Source: Ensifer canadensis (lineage in GTDB: Bacteria; Pseudomonadota; Alphaproteobacteria; Rhizobiales; Rhizobiaceae). From it: a DNA stretch of 64,000 nt. The DNA is taken from assembly GCF_017488845.2 (NCBI RefSeq), contig NZ_CP083372.1:124001-188000 (forward strand). The letters are read 5' to 3'. Of this stretch, positions 40,591 through 50,756 are shown piece by piece. How positions within the stretch are numbered: the first letter of the stretch is position 1; each line of letters starts with the position of its first letter. The notes beneath the pieces are model-generated. The model searched no databases. It was not told the origin of the DNA and was given only the letters and a program-made list of their open reading frames with translations. Both the position numbers and the translations under genes were made by a program.

Positions 40591-40706
40591 CGAGAGCGCC
40601 CCAGCCGGCCCGAGTTTTCGAACCATCAGAGGACAAAATCGAGAACTGGTTGATCAGCTCGGCCTGCGCAACTAGGTTGCACCAGGAATAGTTAGCGCGG
40701 GGCGCA

Positions 40707-41225
40707 ATGAGTGACGTTCTGAAGACACTGGCCGATCTATCGGCGGCCGCAACAGCAATCATAACAATCCTTTACGTACTGGCGCTTTTGGGCAAGGGCG
40801 TCATGTATGCTATCAGCATTCCCGGGCGGGTACGCCGTAAACTCTACAGGCCCATGTTTATCCTTCTCCCGACGCCTGAAGAGCTCGCCATCTATTGTGT
40901 GAAAAATGACAATACCCTCCGCAGCGAGGCCGAGTGGCTCGAGGAGCGACGGGGCGGGGAAACTCGCCTCTATGAGGCCTGGATTCGCAAATCTAAGGAG
41001 AGGATAGCGATGTTCTACTACGGGACGTATGTCGCTGGCGCTCTCGTCATCGGTAGAATGCTGGCGCTCAATTGGAGCGAAACCGACCTGAAGAAGAATG
41101 CAGCGACAGGGCTGTTCAGCTTCCTATTTTTCTATCTCTGGGTTGCGTTCTTCCCTCTTCTTAATCGGCCCCGGGGGCCAAAGACGCGCCTGTCCACAGC
41201 TTGGCCCAGGATATGGAATGTCTAA
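40707..41225 (+). CDS. Hypothetical membrane protein
   Basis: 172 residues that I do not recognise. Three hydrophobic segments: about residues 10-33 (LSAAATAIITILYVLALLGK), 105-118 (YYGTYVAGALVIGRML) and 130-152 (AATGLFSFLFFYLWVAFFPL). Between the first and second is a charged cytoplasmic-type stretch (LLPTPEELAIYCVKNDNTLR, EAEWLEERRGGETRLYEAW). The C-terminal 20 residues are basic. It stands alone between relics and a prophage lysis cassette. The frame is uninterrupted and codon use looks normal, so it may be real. Confidence 0.5.
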   Translation: MSDVLKTLADLSAAATAIITILYVLALLGKGVMYAISIPGRVRRKLYRPMFILLPTPEELAIYCVKNDNTLRSEAEWLEERRGGETRLYEAWIRKSKERIAMFYYGTYVAGALVIGRMLALNWSETDLKKNAATGLFSFLFFYLWVAFFPLLNRPRGPKTRLSTAWPRIWNV

Positions 41226-41283
41226 GCCGCGCACAAAAGGCCACATGGCTGAGGCCGCAGCAATAGCGCGTTCGGCCGCTCAG

Positions 41284-41605
41284 TCTTGCCTGTCGAGTTT
41301 CGCCGCAAACCACCGCATGAACAGCACCTCGGACCCGCGCGGCCCGAGATCGGCGAGCGCAATGAGTCCCGATGCCATCGGTTGCTCCAGCGCCAACCAC
41401 GACGCCAAAGCCGCGCCGATGAAGGCCATGCCGACGGCGATCGGGTAGCAGTTTCTTTCCGAAGAACTTCCGGCGCATCTTCCAGACTTCGTTCGTGTGC
41501 CACATCAGCCGGCCGACCATCGCGCCGATCATGGGTGATGGTCGTCGCCGCGCCGCCGAACCACGCGTTGAGCAGCTCGATCAAAGACGAATATTTCTGC
41601 GACAT
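41284..41605 (-). pseudogene. Phage holin-like gene, frameshifted
   Basis: The start is MSQKYSSLIELLNAWFGGAATT, moves by frameshift to IGAMVGRLMWHTNEVWKMRR, and then to VGMAFIGAALASWLALEQPM, ASGLIALADLGPRGSEVLFM, ending KLDRQD. Assembled, this is a membrane protein of about 105 residues like phage holins of rhizobial prophages. It is the last gene of the minus-strand lysis cassette. Confidence 0.5.
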
Positions 41606-41822
41606 TCAGCGCCCTTCTCGTCCAGACCGCCGCCGCGCAGATGCCGACGACGGTCCGATCGATCTTGCGTTGATCAGCCGGCGTCCCGCCACGCCCGCCG
41701 ATTAGATCAGTGCCCACCACGCGGCGGAGACCGTCGGCACTTGCCGGCGCCGAACTCCCACATCCCTGGAGGGCAAAGGTCAAAGCGAGTGCAGTCATCG
41801 TCCGCAGTGCGGCCAGCTTCAT
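41529..41822 (-). CDS. Nested lipoprotein, candidate outer-membrane spanin (Rz1-like)
   Basis: The frame from ATG 41822 starts MKLAALRTMTALALTFALQG then CGSSAPAS: a lipoprotein signal with lipobox LQGC. It overlaps the inner-spanin-like frame in another phase, the usual Rz/Rz1 arrangement. The distal part beyond about residue 75 runs into the holin region and is doubtful, so the real end may differ. Confidence 0.45.
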   Translation of the reverse strand: MKLAALRTMTALALTFALQGCGSSAPASADGLRRVVGTDLIGGRGGTPADQRKIDRTVVGICAAAVWTRRALNVAEIFVFDRAAQRVVRRRGDDHHP

Positions 41823-41946
41823 TGTTCTGCCTTTCGATGGAGGTTCTGACATCGTCGCCGCCCTGCCGGTAGATCCAGGCAACGACGGCGGCGATGATAG
41901 CGAGACCGGCCGCAGCCACGATGAGGCGAGGAGTGCAGAACATCAA
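41707..41946 (-). CDS. Candidate inner-membrane spanin (Rz-like)
   Basis: 79 residues. After a short N-terminus a signal-anchor segment lies at residues 8-25 (LIVAAAGLAIIAAVVAWIYR), followed by a polar stretch (GGDDVRTSIERQNNEAGRTA) and a Cys-containing end (FDLCPPGMWEFGAGKC). Its ATG overlaps the stop of the endolysin-like gene (TGATG). Size and context fit a phage i-spanin; no database support. Confidence 0.5.
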   Translation of the reverse strand: MMFCTPRLIVAAAGLAIIAAVVAWIYRQGGDDVRTSIERQNNEAGRTADDDCTRFDLCPPGMWEFGAGKCRRSPPRGGH

Positions 41947-42914
41947 ACCATCGTCTCGACCTGTTTCGCGACGGCCTTCCTATCGGCGTTCTTGCGCCAG
42001 TAGAGGAAGCCGGCCATGCCGCTGAACGCGACAAGGATCAGGAGGAGGTTCTGTCAGGGTATGCCGCCGATCTCGTAGAGCAGCGAAAGTGCTCGACGAC
42101 GACGACAGACGGAGTGATGACCTCGTTGGACTTCCACCACGGCGCGTCTAGGCTTAGCGGCGTGACAGGTACCGGTACCGGCTTCTCCTCCGTCACCGGG
42201 GCCGCCTCGACCTCCGGCCGGGCCGCTTCGCCCGGAGTGAGCGCTACAAGCGCCGTATGCATCGCAGCACGGGTTTTCGGACCAACATCGCCGTCGACCT
42301 GCAGCCGCTGGTCAGCTTGGAACTGAAGGACGTTGTCGGCGCGGTAGCCGAGAAGAACGAGCGAGATCCGCGTCAGTCGGCCAAACCAATCAGCCAGGCC
42401 GTTCTTGCCGCCGTTGATCTTCTTCGTGATGGTCTCGGCGTCGCCTTCGCCGGTCCAGCGGTTAAGGTCCCGGGTGTCCCAGTAGAACAGAGACACCAGG
42501 CCTTCTCACGGATCGGTATTGACCGCGTCCGGATCCTTGACGAAATCGGGGCAGTCGAGGCCGCCCGCGCGGCACCAGTTGCGGAACTGGCGATAGTTGT
42601 CCTTGCCGGTCCGTTGCGTACCGGTGCGACCGCGGTAGAGGTGCCCGTCGCTATCCTTCTCCGGCGTGTTGCCGAGATCGGTGCGGGTGTCGTAGCGCTG
42701 CTGCGCCGGCGTCGGCCCCCCAGATCTCTCGATCGTAGCGGTAGTCTCCGCTCTCATGCATGAACTGGGCGAAATACTGCGCGAGACGGTGCGGCCGATC
42801 CATGCCGAAACGCTCCCAGTATCTGTGCAGCGGCACAAGCACGGACGCGAGATTGCTCTCGTTCACCCTACCCTTTGCGGCAGCGCGAACCTGCTGAGCG
42901 GTGATGGCGCTCAT
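41944..42914 (-). pseudogene. Phage endolysin (GH19/lysozyme-like with peptidoglycan-binding domain), frameshifted
   Basis: Three frames assemble in order. From 42914: MSAITAQQVRAAAKGRVNES and YFAQFMHESGDYRYDREIWG, with the Glu of HESG as likely catalytic residue. Next, from about 42745: RYDTRTDLGNTPEKDSDGHL, YRGRTGTQRTGKDNYRQFRN. Next, from about 42496: YWDTRDLNRWTGEGDAETIT, KKINGGKNGLADW, and the PG_binding_1 domain LQFQADQRLQVDGDVGPKTR. A C-terminal transmembrane segment (NLLLILVAFSGMAGFLYW) follows in a fourth frame to the stop at 41944. Such glycosidases cleave peptidoglycan at host lysis. At least three indels make it dead unless they are sequencing errors. Confidence 0.7.
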
Positions 42915-43897
42915 TGAGGTCTCCTGGTTGTCGTTGGGGAATATTCGGCGGCTGGTTTATGGGGGCCGGCAGTGTTCGGGATTAGACCGACATTGGTCGT
43001 CTTGCCCCTCGCAGCCGGCCGGGAGGCTCGTCATCGGCCCCGGCCCTTGACGGGCCTCGCCATTGATCCACGTCAATGGAAATGGGAATTGAACATGGAC
43101 GATAACGAAGCGAAAAGCGCCGGCCCAATCGAGCCGGCTTCTGACCTCTCAGACATCGCGGCACATAGCGCCGTTTCAATCTTTTGGACGTTGCGGCACA
43201 GCTTGCCGGCCTCGCCGAGGACCTCAAAGCCAAATCGTCAAGGCCGATCGAACCCAGACCGACATCCCGACGATGAGCCTGAATCAGGCTCCTCCGGCAT
43301 CATTTGAAAATTGAGCCATCAAGACAGTAAGGCGGCAATAAATGCCGCCACGAAAACGACTGCTGCGAGAGCTGCAGCGCGTCTATTATCTTGACGCGCT
43401 CGGCAGGACGCATCGCACTCCTCCTTCGGTGAGCCCCTGAAACGAAACGCTCCGCAACAAAGATCGTTGCTCGAACATGAGTTCGAGGGCGACGGGAAGA
43501 GTCTTCCCGAGCCATAATAGTCGTGGTTGGTGCTTGTGATAAAGACAGATGAGCTGGATCGCCCGGCTTGGACGCTGTGAAGAGGCCTGCGAATGGAATA
43601 AAGTGGAACTGACGCGGGGCACGCAGGCGGAAGAACCGCTGGTCCGGGGGCTCATGGTTCCATATGGCCTGCATGTAAAAGAGAATGTTTTGCTTTACGT
43701 GCATGCGCAGCCTGAGGTCAATTTCGATGAAACCCCAGCTCGCGGCCGCGTATGGCGTCGGCTCGATCCCGATGCTTGTAATGTGCAAGGCAGGGTAGCC
43801 GACAAAAAGGTCGGAGCCGCACCGAAGACCGCGCTCATTTCCTAGATTTTGAACGCAACAGGTTGAACCATTTAGACCTAAAATTGCAAGTACGAGC
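42915..43897. other. Mostly non-coding region with weak open frames
   Basis: A possible small gene starts at 43095 (MDDNEAKSAGPIEPASDLSD), but coherent sequence (LDVAAQLAGLAEDLKAK) continues in another frame, so it is either broken or spurious. A long minus-strand frame (44115-43300) has no recognisable domain and crosses the terminator below; I do not accept it as a gene. Confidence 0.35.
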
Positions 43898-43914
43898 GCC
43901 CGGCTTCGCCGGGC
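43898..43914 (+). terminator. Rho-independent-type hairpin
   Basis: GCCCGGC-TTC-GCCGGGC, a perfect 7-base stem with a TTC loop, is followed by CTTTCTT. It reads best as a plus-strand terminator; no convincing gene lies immediately upstream. Confidence 0.6.
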
Positions 43915-43959
43915 CTTTCTTGCCGTCGAACAACATGTCGCCGAGGATAGCGATTGCGC

Positions 43960-44045
43960 GCCCTCCCCTAACCCTTTCCGCTCGAGGGGAGAGGACGCTG
44001 GCAAGCGGTCGGCGCGACTCCCTTCTCCCCACCTGCGGAAAGCAA
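43960..44045. repeat. Rhizobial intergenic palindromic element (RIME-like)
   Basis: CCCTCCCCTAACCCTTTCCG then CTCGAGGGGAGAGG and CCTTCTCCCCACCTG resemble the CT-rich palindromic repeats scattered in rhizobial intergenic DNA. Assigned from general resemblance only. Confidence 0.4.
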
Positions 44046-44080
44046 CCGCGACGCACCCCGTCTTCTCAAGCTGGGCTATC

Positions 44081-44383
44081 TTATCGAACGCTTGGGCGAA
44101 CGAAAGAGTCGCCAATGGCCTCTAACTGCAGCTGCCGCATTCGCAGTCGGCGCCGGCGCTCCGTCGCCGTAAGCCCTTCCAATAGCACTTGGGCGAGATC
44201 CAATGGGGTCCCTCGCCGACCGACTAAGTCCTCGTAAATCGCAGTAATAACGGTGGGCAGTTTAGCGGCGCCTTGCTTCATCCAAACCGTGCCGGCTCTG
44301 ATCGGATGCCCATCGCGGTCATCACCGCCGCTTTGTTGGTCAAGGTTAACCCAGCGCCATTTTAGCCGTAGGGCTCGAATCAC
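44081..44383 (-). CDS. Small hypothetical protein, doubtful
   Basis: 100 residues, not recognised. The C-terminal half has a regular amphipathic look (KLPTVITAIYEDLVGRRGTP then LAQVLLEGLTATERRRRLRM). No ribosome site is obvious. It lies back-to-back with the nod-box-led nodM operon. May be a real relic or chance. Confidence 0.25.
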   Translation of the reverse strand: MIRALRLKWRWVNLDQQSGGDDRDGHPIRAGTVWMKQGAAKLPTVITAIYEDLVGRRGTPLDLAQVLLEGLTATERRRRLRMRQLQLEAIGDSFVRPSVR

Positions 44384-44426
44384 CGGCTGCGAACCGATCT
44401 TTCTTTATCCATAGGGTGGATGATTG

Positions 44427-44475
44427 CTATCCTAATAATCGATTTTACCAATCTTGCTGAATGTTATTTAGAAGA
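44427..44475 (+). promoter_or_regulatory. nod box upstream of nodM
   Basis: ATCCTAATAATCGATTTTAC then CAATCTTGCTGAATGTTATTTAGA matches the nod box before nodA, including the central ATCGATTTTACCAATC. It ends 60 bases before the nodM start. NodD bound here would switch on nodM-nolF-nolG. Confidence 0.9.
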
Positions 44476-44535
44476 CCCTGAATGAAGGCGCGGCGGGTAG
44501 TCCTACTGTTGTGCCTAGATGATTTCGGAGAGAAC

Positions 44536-46362
44536 ATGTGCGGGATTGTTGGTATCGTTGGACATCAGCCGGTTTCGGAGCGGCTGGTCGAAGCCTTGAA
44601 GCGTCTGGAATATCGCGGCTATGATTCGGCCGGCGTCGCGACGATCGAGGCGGGAACGTTGCAGCGCCGTCGGGCCGAGGGCAAGCTGGTCAATCTCGAG
44701 AACAGGTTGAAAGAGCAGCCGCTGGCCGGCACCATCGGCATCGCACACACCCGCTGGGCGACCCACGGGGCGCCTACGGAACGGAACGCCCATCCGCATT
44801 TCACCCGGGGCGTGGCGGTCGTACACAACGGCATCATCGAGAACTTCGCCGAACTCAAGGACGAACTGGCCGCGGCAGGAGCCCAGTTCCAGACGGAAAC
44901 CGACACGGAGGTCGTCGCGCATCTCCTGGAGAAGTTCCGCCGTGATGGACTGGGGCGGCGCGAAGCCATGCTTGCCATGCTGAAGCGCATCAAGGGCGCC
45001 TACGCCTTCGCCATTCTCTTCGAGGACGACCCATCGACCATCATGGCCGCACGCAACGGTCCGCCGCTGGCGATCGGCCACGGCAACGGCGAGATGTTCC
45101 TGGGCTCGGACGCGATCGCGCTTGCTCCCTTTACCAATGAGATCACCTATCTGATCGATGGCGACTGGGCGGTCATCGGCAAGACCGGCGTTCATATCTT
45201 CGATTTCGACGGCAATACGGTCGAACGTCCGCGCCAGATTTCCACCACCGCTGCCTTTCTGGTCGACAAGGGCAACCATCGGCACTTCATGGAGAAGGAG
45301 ATCTACGAACAGCCGGAGGTCATCGCCCATGCTCTGGGCCATTATGTGAACTTCATAGAAAACCGCGTTGTTCCGATTTCCGACGGTATCGATTTCGCCA
45401 AGGTCCCGAGCTTGGCGATCTCGGCCTGCGGCACCGCTTATCTTGCCGGCCTGATCGGAAAATACTGGTTCGAACGCTATGCGCGCCTGCCTGTCGAAAT
45501 CGATGTCGCATCCGAATTCCGCTATCGCGATATACCTCTGTCGCCGCAGTCGGCAGCCCTTTTCATCTCGCAGTCGGGCGAAACCGCCGACACCCTGGCA
45601 TCTCTGAGATATTGCAAGGAGCACGGCCTCAAGATCGGCGCTGTGGTCAATACCCGCGAGTCGACCATCGCGCGCGAGTCCGACGCGGTCTTCCCAATCC
45701 TTGCCGGCCCGGAGATCGGCGTCGCCTCGACCAAGGCCTTCACCTGCCAGCTTGCAGTTCTTGCCGCACTCGCAGTCGGCGCCGGCAGAGCTCGTGGGAC
45801 CGTGAGCGCGGAGGAGGAGCAGGCGCTCGTAAAGAGCCTTTCCGAGATGCCGCGGATCATGGGCCAGGTGCTGAACAGTATCCAGCCCGCAATCGAGACG
45901 CTGTCGCGGGAACTGTCGAAATGCAGCGACGTGCTCTATCTCGGACGCGGTACCAGCTTTCCACTGGCAATGGAGGGGGCGCTGAAGCTTAAGGAGATCT
46001 CGTATATCCACGCCGAGGGTTATGCCGCGGGCGAGCTGAAGCACGGACCGATCGCCCTTATCGACGAAAACATGCCCGTCATCGTCATTGCGCCGCATGA
46101 CCGCTTCTTCGACAAGACGGTATCGAATATGCAGGAGGTGGCAGCACGTGGCGGCCGGATCATCCTCATAACCGACGAGAGAGGAGCAGCCGCCTCGAAA
46201 CTCGACACGATGCACACGATCGTGCTGCCGTTCGTCGACGAGATCATCGCACCGATGATCTTCTCATTGCCGCTCCAGCTTCTCGCCTATCATACGGCCG
46301 TCTCCATGGGGACCGACGTGGACCAGCCGCGCAACCTTGCGAAATCGGTAACGGTCGAATGA
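44536..46362 (+). CDS. nodM: NodM, glucosamine-6-phosphate synthase (glutamine-hydrolysing)
   Basis: 608 residues from ATG 44536, preceded by GGAGAG. This start is required because the N-terminal Cys of MCGIVGIVGHQPVSERL is the amidotransferase nucleophile; the longer frame from 44482 would bury it. The GATase_2 domain has YRGYDSAGVA, HTRWATHGAPTERNAHPH and a glutamine loop. Two SIS isomerase domains follow, with SACGTAYLAGLIGKYWFE, FISQSGETADTL, LGRGTSFPLAMEGALKLKEI and the C-terminal LAKSVTVE. It makes glucosamine-6-phosphate for the chitin backbone of Nod factor, as the nod-box-controlled isozyme of GlmS. Confidence 0.96.
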   Translation: MCGIVGIVGHQPVSERLVEALKRLEYRGYDSAGVATIEAGTLQRRRAEGKLVNLENRLKEQPLAGTIGIAHTRWATHGAPTERNAHPHFTRGVAVVHNGIIENFAELKDELAAAGAQFQTETDTEVVAHLLEKFRRDGLGRREAMLAMLKRIKGAYAFAILFEDDPSTIMAARNGPPLAIGHGNGEMFLGSDAIALAPFTNEITYLIDGDWAVIGKTGVHIFDFDGNTVERPRQISTTAAFLVDKGNHRHFMEKEIYEQPEVIAHALGHYVNFIENRVVPISDGIDFAKVPSLAISACGTAYLAGLIGKYWFERYARLPVEIDVASEFRYRDIPLSPQSAALFISQSGETADTLASLRYCKEHGLKIGAVVNTRESTIARESDAVFPILAGPEIGVASTKAFTCQLAVLAALAVGAGRARGTVSAEEEQALVKSLSEMPRIMGQVLNSIQPAIETLSRELSKCSDVLYLGRGTSFPLAMEGALKLKEISYIHAEGYAAGELKHGPIALIDENMPVIVIAPHDRFFDKTVSNMQEVAARGGRIILITDERGAAASKLDTMHTIVLPFVDEIIAPMIFSLPLQLLAYHTAVSMGTDVDQPRNLAKSVTVE

Positions 46363-46445
46363 TGGCCCCATTTTCATAGTTGGCAACGTTCCTCCGTCGT
46401 AAAGCACCACACCTCGTATTAAGCAAACGTCGAATAGAGCTCCAG

Positions 46446-47549
46446 ATGACGATATCTGCTCAGTGCAATCTCCAGAAACTGGCGTTCGCCACAAGCTTGG
46501 CCGTGACCATCGTTCTTTCGCAAGGTCGGGCAATTGGGCAGGTTAAACACGGTAGCCCGATCGAGCTTGCCAAAGCCGACGTAAGCACCGCCGTCCGGCA
46601 AGACATGGCAAACGACGTTCGTATAGTCGGCTCTCTCACGCCCATTCGACGTTCTACACTGACCTCACGCGTATCCTCGACGATCATTGAGCTACCTGTT
46701 CAGATCGGGGACGTGGTCAATGCCGGCGATCTCCTCGTCCGTTTCGAAAGGGGAGCTCTCGAATCGGCGGTGACGGGGCGAAAAGCAGAGGCGGATGCCC
46801 TTCGCGCGCAGACCGACCTCGCCGAGGCAGTGCTTGAGCGAAACACGCGACTTAGTGAACGACGCGCGGCATCGGAGGCCACGAGGCTTGCTGCGCTGGC
46901 GGATGTGCTTGATCTTCGCGCGCAGCTAAGATCGAAACAGGCCGAGGTTTCGGATGCCGAACGATCGCTCTCCCATGCAGAAGTGCGAGCCGAGTTCGGT
47001 GGCGTTATTGCTGCGCGTTCGGTTGAAGAGGGCCAGACAGTTCCGCTGAATACCCAACTGATGACTATTGTCGAGCTCAATCGGCTGGAAGTTGACGCCG
47101 GTGTTCCCACAAGCCGGATCCCGCTCATTCGCCTCAAGCAGCCCGTAGAGCTGACGGTAGAGGGCTTTCCGGGCCGGACGTTTTCCGGAGAGGTCGCTCG
47201 TATCTCGCCCACCGCCGAAGCCGGATCCCGTGCTGTGCGAGTGTTCATCGCCGTCGACAACGAGGAAGGCCTGTTGAGAGGCGGAATGTTCACCATCGGC
47301 GATCTAAGAGTAGACGACCAGAAGGATGTCATCGCACTACCGGCGGCTTCAATCCGACACGACGCAGATGGTTTTTTCGTTCTCAAGGTGAAAGCGGGCG
47401 TTTTGCAAAGGCGACCTGTCGGGCTCGGCAGGAGTTGGAGCGACCGTGATCTTGTGCAGGTGTCGGGAGTGAGCGAGGGCGATGTTATCGTAACCGCCCC
47501 ATTGCCCGATCTCGTCGCCAATACGCCCGTGATCATCGAAGGCATCTGA
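46446..47549 (+). CDS. nolF: NolF, RND periplasmic adaptor (membrane fusion protein)
   Basis: 367 residues from ATG 46446 (MTISAQCNLQKLAFATSLAV), the length I recall for S. meliloti NolF; an upstream ATG at 46380 would add 22 residues lacking a signal peptide. An N-terminal signal segment (LAFATSLAVTIVLSQGRAIG) precedes the biotinyl-lipoyl-like part (IIELPVQIGDVVNAGDLLVR) and a coiled-coil hairpin (residues about 95-165). The beta barrel follows (VELTVEGFPGRTFSGEVARI). It should couple NolG to an outer-membrane channel. The stop is 3 bases before nolG. Confidence 0.93.
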   Translation: MTISAQCNLQKLAFATSLAVTIVLSQGRAIGQVKHGSPIELAKADVSTAVRQDMANDVRIVGSLTPIRRSTLTSRVSSTIIELPVQIGDVVNAGDLLVRFERGALESAVTGRKAEADALRAQTDLAEAVLERNTRLSERRAASEATRLAALADVLDLRAQLRSKQAEVSDAERSLSHAEVRAEFGGVIAARSVEEGQTVPLNTQLMTIVELNRLEVDAGVPTSRIPLIRLKQPVELTVEGFPGRTFSGEVARISPTAEAGSRAVRVFIAVDNEEGLLRGGMFTIGDLRVDDQKDVIALPAASIRHDADGFFVLKVKAGVLQRRPVGLGRSWSDRDLVQVSGVSEGDVIVTAPLPDLVANTPVIIEGI

Positions 47550-47552
47550 GGG

Positions 47553-50500
47553 ATGTTCCTCACACGTATCAGCATCAACCATCCGGTCTTCGCTACCATG
47601 ATGATGGTGATGATCCTTGTCCTTGGTCTGTTTTCATATGGTCGACTCGGTGTCGATCACTACCCCGAGACCGACCTGCCAGTCGTAGTGGTCGCGACCA
47701 CCTACACCGGAGCATCGCCCGAATCGGTCGAAAGCGAGATCTCACGGCCGATTGAGGCGGCGCTCAACACTATCGGCGGAATCGACACCATCACCTCGGA
47801 ATCCTACGAAGGGCGTTCGATCGTCGTGGTGCAGTTCGAAGTCGATGTCGATTCACAAGACGCGGCACAGGAGGTGCGCGACAGGGTTGCGCGTCTTGAA
47901 ACTAAGTTTCCCGACGCAGTGGCGACCCCTCAGGTCACGCGATACAAGCCCGAAGGCCAGGCAATCCTCTCTGTTGCAGTGTCCTCGACGAGCCGGACGC
48001 TGCCCGAAATCACCACGCTTGCCACTCGCGTGATCAACAATCGCCTGAGCGTTATATCGGGCGTCGGCCAAGTTTCACTGATTGGCAGCAGCGAGCGGCA
48101 AGTTCTCGTTGTTGTGGACCCTGATCGTCTCGGGGCCCACGGCCTCCCTGTCGCCACCGTCATCGAAGCAATCCGAGGCGAAAACCAGGATCGGGCGGCG
48201 GGAACGCTTACATCCGGCATCAATCAGCGAATCGTAACGGTCGAGGGACGCATTGCGAATACTTCAGCCTTCAACCGCATCATCGTCGCTCAAAGAAATG
48301 GCTATCCCGTCTACCTTTCGGAAGTGGCAACCATTCTCGACACAGGCGCCGAAGTTACCAGCCTTGCAAACTACCAAGGCCAGACGACTCTCGGTTTGCA
48401 CATCGTCAAGGTCCAAGGCGCCAACACGGTCGAGGTTGCGTCCGCAGTTCGCAGGGAAGTTTCCGCGCTGAACGCAGAACTGACAAAGGACAACGTCCAA
48501 CTCACCATCACACGTGACAACTCCCGCCCCATTGCTTCCCAGGTTTCCCAAGTACAGCGAACGCTGGTCGAAGGAGGTGTTCTGTCAGTGCTGATCGTGT
48601 TCATATTTTTGAACTCCTGGCGATCCACGGTTATCACCGGCCTTACCCTCCCCATTTCAGTTATTGGCACATTCGCGGCAATTTACGCTCTCGGCTTCAC
48701 GCTGAACATCATGACTCTTATGGCACTCTCCTTGTCCATCGGCATTCTGATTGACGATGCGATAGTCGTACGTGAAAACATCACTCGCCATCTACAGATG
48801 GGCAAGGATCCTGTAAGGGCGGCCCTGGATGGTACCAACGAGATTGGCCTTGCAGTGCTGTCGACAACACTGTGCATCGTCGCTGTGTTTCTGCCGGTTG
48901 CCTTCATGGGCGGGCTGATCGGTCGCTTTTTCCTTCAGTTTGGCGTTACCGTAGCCGTGGCCGTGTTCATTTCGCTCTTTGTGTCCTTTACTCTTGATCC
49001 GATGCTGTCGAGCATTTGGCGCGATCCCCAATCTCAAAAAACTGCCAAGCGAGGCTTCTTCGGGCAACTGATTGAGCGGTTCGATCAATGGTTCGAGGGA
49101 CTTGCAAGCCGCTATCGGTCGGTTATCTACTTCACATTCGACTACCGGAAAACGACAATTGCTATTGTCCTAGGCATGTTTGTCGTCAGCCTGCTGCTTG
49201 TTCCGCGCATCGGAACTGAGTTTTTGCCGCCACCCGACCAGGGAGAAGTGAGCATATCGCTGGAAGCCAACGAAGGCGCTTCCCTCGATTACATGGCCGC
49301 GAAAGTCGGTCAGATCGAACGAGCACTGCGAGAATTCAATTATGTCTCCTCGACGTATTCCACTATCAATTCCGGGGAAATGCGTGGCTTCAACAAGGCC
49401 CTGGTGGCCGTGCAACTTGTGCACAGCAGTCAAAGGAGGCTGAAGACGGCGGAAACCCTCGGTCCTATCCGCCGGCGGCTTTCCAGGATCGCCGGCCTCG
49501 AAATCTCAGTTGGACAGCGTTCGGAAGTGGTCGGATCGATAAAGCCGTTACAATTGTCGATCCTCGGGGATGGTGACGAGGAGCTGCGACGGATCTCCGA
49601 TCAAATCACCTCGGTGCTTGCGGCCATTCCGGGCGCTACGGAGATCGAATCTTCAATCGAAAAGCTTCGACCAACGCTGGCTGTTCGGGTGCGCCGCGAG
49701 GCGGCGAGCGATCTCGGCGTCTCGATCGCAACGATAGGCGATACACTCAGGTCACTAGTGGCGGGTGATGCAATATCTGTATGGAACAGCCCTGACGGAG
49801 AATCCCACGATGTCGTGGTGCGCCTCCCCGCCGCCGGCCGAGAGAACGCCGCACAGCTCCGTAATCTTCCAATCGCCACCGCTCGTATGGACGACAATGG
49901 CAAGCCGATAATGGTCTTACTCGATCAGGTAGCCGATGTCGTCGAGAGCACCGCGCCTGCTCAGATCACCCGCAAGGATCTGTCCCGGGACATTCGCATA
50001 TCCAGCAACATTGAAGGAAGGACGTTGGGCGACGTTGTGGCCGATCTGAAGGCCGCGATGACAAAGATGGATATCCCAGTGGGGTTTCGAATTTCATTCG
50101 GCGGCGATGCGGAGAACCTGACCGAGAGCACCGCCTATGCACTCCAGTCGCTGGCGATGGCCGTCATCTTCATCTACATTATCTTGGCTTCTCAGTTCGG
50201 CTCCTTCATCCAGCCAATCGCCATCATCATGACAATGCCGCTATCCTTGATGGGTGTCCTGCTTGGCCTTCTGTTTACGGGCTCCACACTCAATATGTTC
50301 TCGATGATCGGCATCCTGATGCTGATCGGTTTGGTGACAAAGAACGCGATCCTTCTGGTCGACTACTCCAATCTAGGCGTTCGCGAAGGCAAAAGCCTGC
50401 GTCAGAGCCTTGCAGATGCCGGAGCGGTAAGACTCCGGCCGATCGTGATGACGACCCTCGCCATGATTTTCGGTATGCTCCCAACAGCCCTAGGCTTGGG

Positions 50501-50750
50501 CGAAGGCGGCGCGCAGCGCGCCCCAATGGCCCATGCAATCATCGGCGGGTTGATATCCTCCACCCTCCTCAGTTTGGTCTTTGTGCCTGTCGTGCTGACT
50601 TATCTTGATGCCTTCGCCCGGCGCGTAAGGCGCTGGGTGCCTTCTCCTACTGGATCGAATGCTTCGGCTCAGCACGACGGGTCCGATAAGACTAAAACTC
50701 CTGCTTGCGCTCTCACAAGCCAGGATCAGTCAGGGACAACAATCATGTGA
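47553..50750 (+). CDS. nolG: NolG, RND-family inner-membrane efflux transporter
   Basis: 1065 residues with the AcrB/HAE1 architecture: TM1 near residue 10-30, periplasmic loops, and the TM2-6 and TM8-12 blocks. Motif A-like [20 protein letters not shown] contains the paired Asp (DD) for proton relay, and [20 protein letters not shown] is a typical C-terminal motif. Early S. meliloti work described nolG, nolH and nolI; here the region is a single uninterrupted frame. It exports an unknown substrate in the nod regulon. A Ser/Thr/Asp-rich tail ends the protein. Confidence 0.95.
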   Translation: MFLTRISINHPVFATMMMVMILVLGLFSYGRLGVDHYPETDLPVVVVATTYTGASPESVESEISRPIEAALNTIGGIDTITSESYEGRSIVVVQFEVDVDSQDAAQEVRDRVARLETKFPDAVATPQVTRYKPEGQAILSVAVSSTSRTLPEITTLATRVINNRLSVISGVGQVSLIGSSERQVLVVVDPDRLGAHGLPVATVIEAIRGENQDRAAGTLTSGINQRIVTVEGRIANTSAFNRIIVAQRNGYPVYLSEVATILDTGAEVTSLANYQGQTTLGLHIVKVQGANTVEVASAVRREVSALNAELTKDNVQLTITRDNSRPIASQVSQVQRTLVEGGVLSVLIVFIFLNSWRSTVITGLTLPISVIGTFAAIYALGFTLNIMTLMALSLSIGILIDDAIVVRENITRHLQMGKDPVRAALDGTNEIGLAVLSTTLCIVAVFLPVAFMGGLIGRFFLQFGVTVAVAVFISLFVSFTLDPMLSSIWRDPQSQKTAKRGFFGQLIERFDQWFEGLASRYRSVIYFTFDYRKTTIAIVLGMFVVSLLLVPRIGTEFLPPPDQGEVSISLEANEGASLDYMAAKVGQIERALREFNYVSSTYSTINSGEMRGFNKALVAVQLVHSSQRRLKTAETLGPIRRRLSRIAGLEISVGQRSEVVGSIKPLQLSILGDGDEELRRISDQITSVLAAIPGATEIESSIEKLRPTLAVRVRREAASDLGVSIATIGDTLRSLVAGDAISVWNSPDGESHDVVVRLPAAGRENAAQLRNLPIATARMDDNGKPIMVLLDQVADVVESTAPAQITRKDLSRDIRISSNIEGRTLGDVVADLKAAMTKMDIPVGFRISFGGDAENLTESTAYALQSLAMAVIFIYIILASQFGSFIQPIAIIMTMPLSLMGVLLGLLFTGSTLNMFSMIGILMLIGLVTKNAILLVDYSNLGVREGKSLRQSLADAGAVRLRPIVMTTLAMIFGMLPTALGLGEGGAQRAPMAHAIIGGLISSTLLSLVFVPVVLTYLDAFARRVRRWVPSPTGSNASAQHDGSDKTKTPACALTSQDQSGTTIM

Positions 50751-50756
50751 GGTCGC

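Noticed and set aside
43300..44115. 271-codon minus-strand open frame before nodM
   Set aside because: No domain, mixed composition, and it runs across a perfect GC hairpin and a rhizobial intergenic repeat, so it is probably chance.
44515..46215. 566-codon minus-strand open frame opposite nodM
   Set aside because: It is the antisense shadow of nodM, made open by high-GC codon bias; it has no recognisable domain, and nodM on the other strand has full catalytic motifs.
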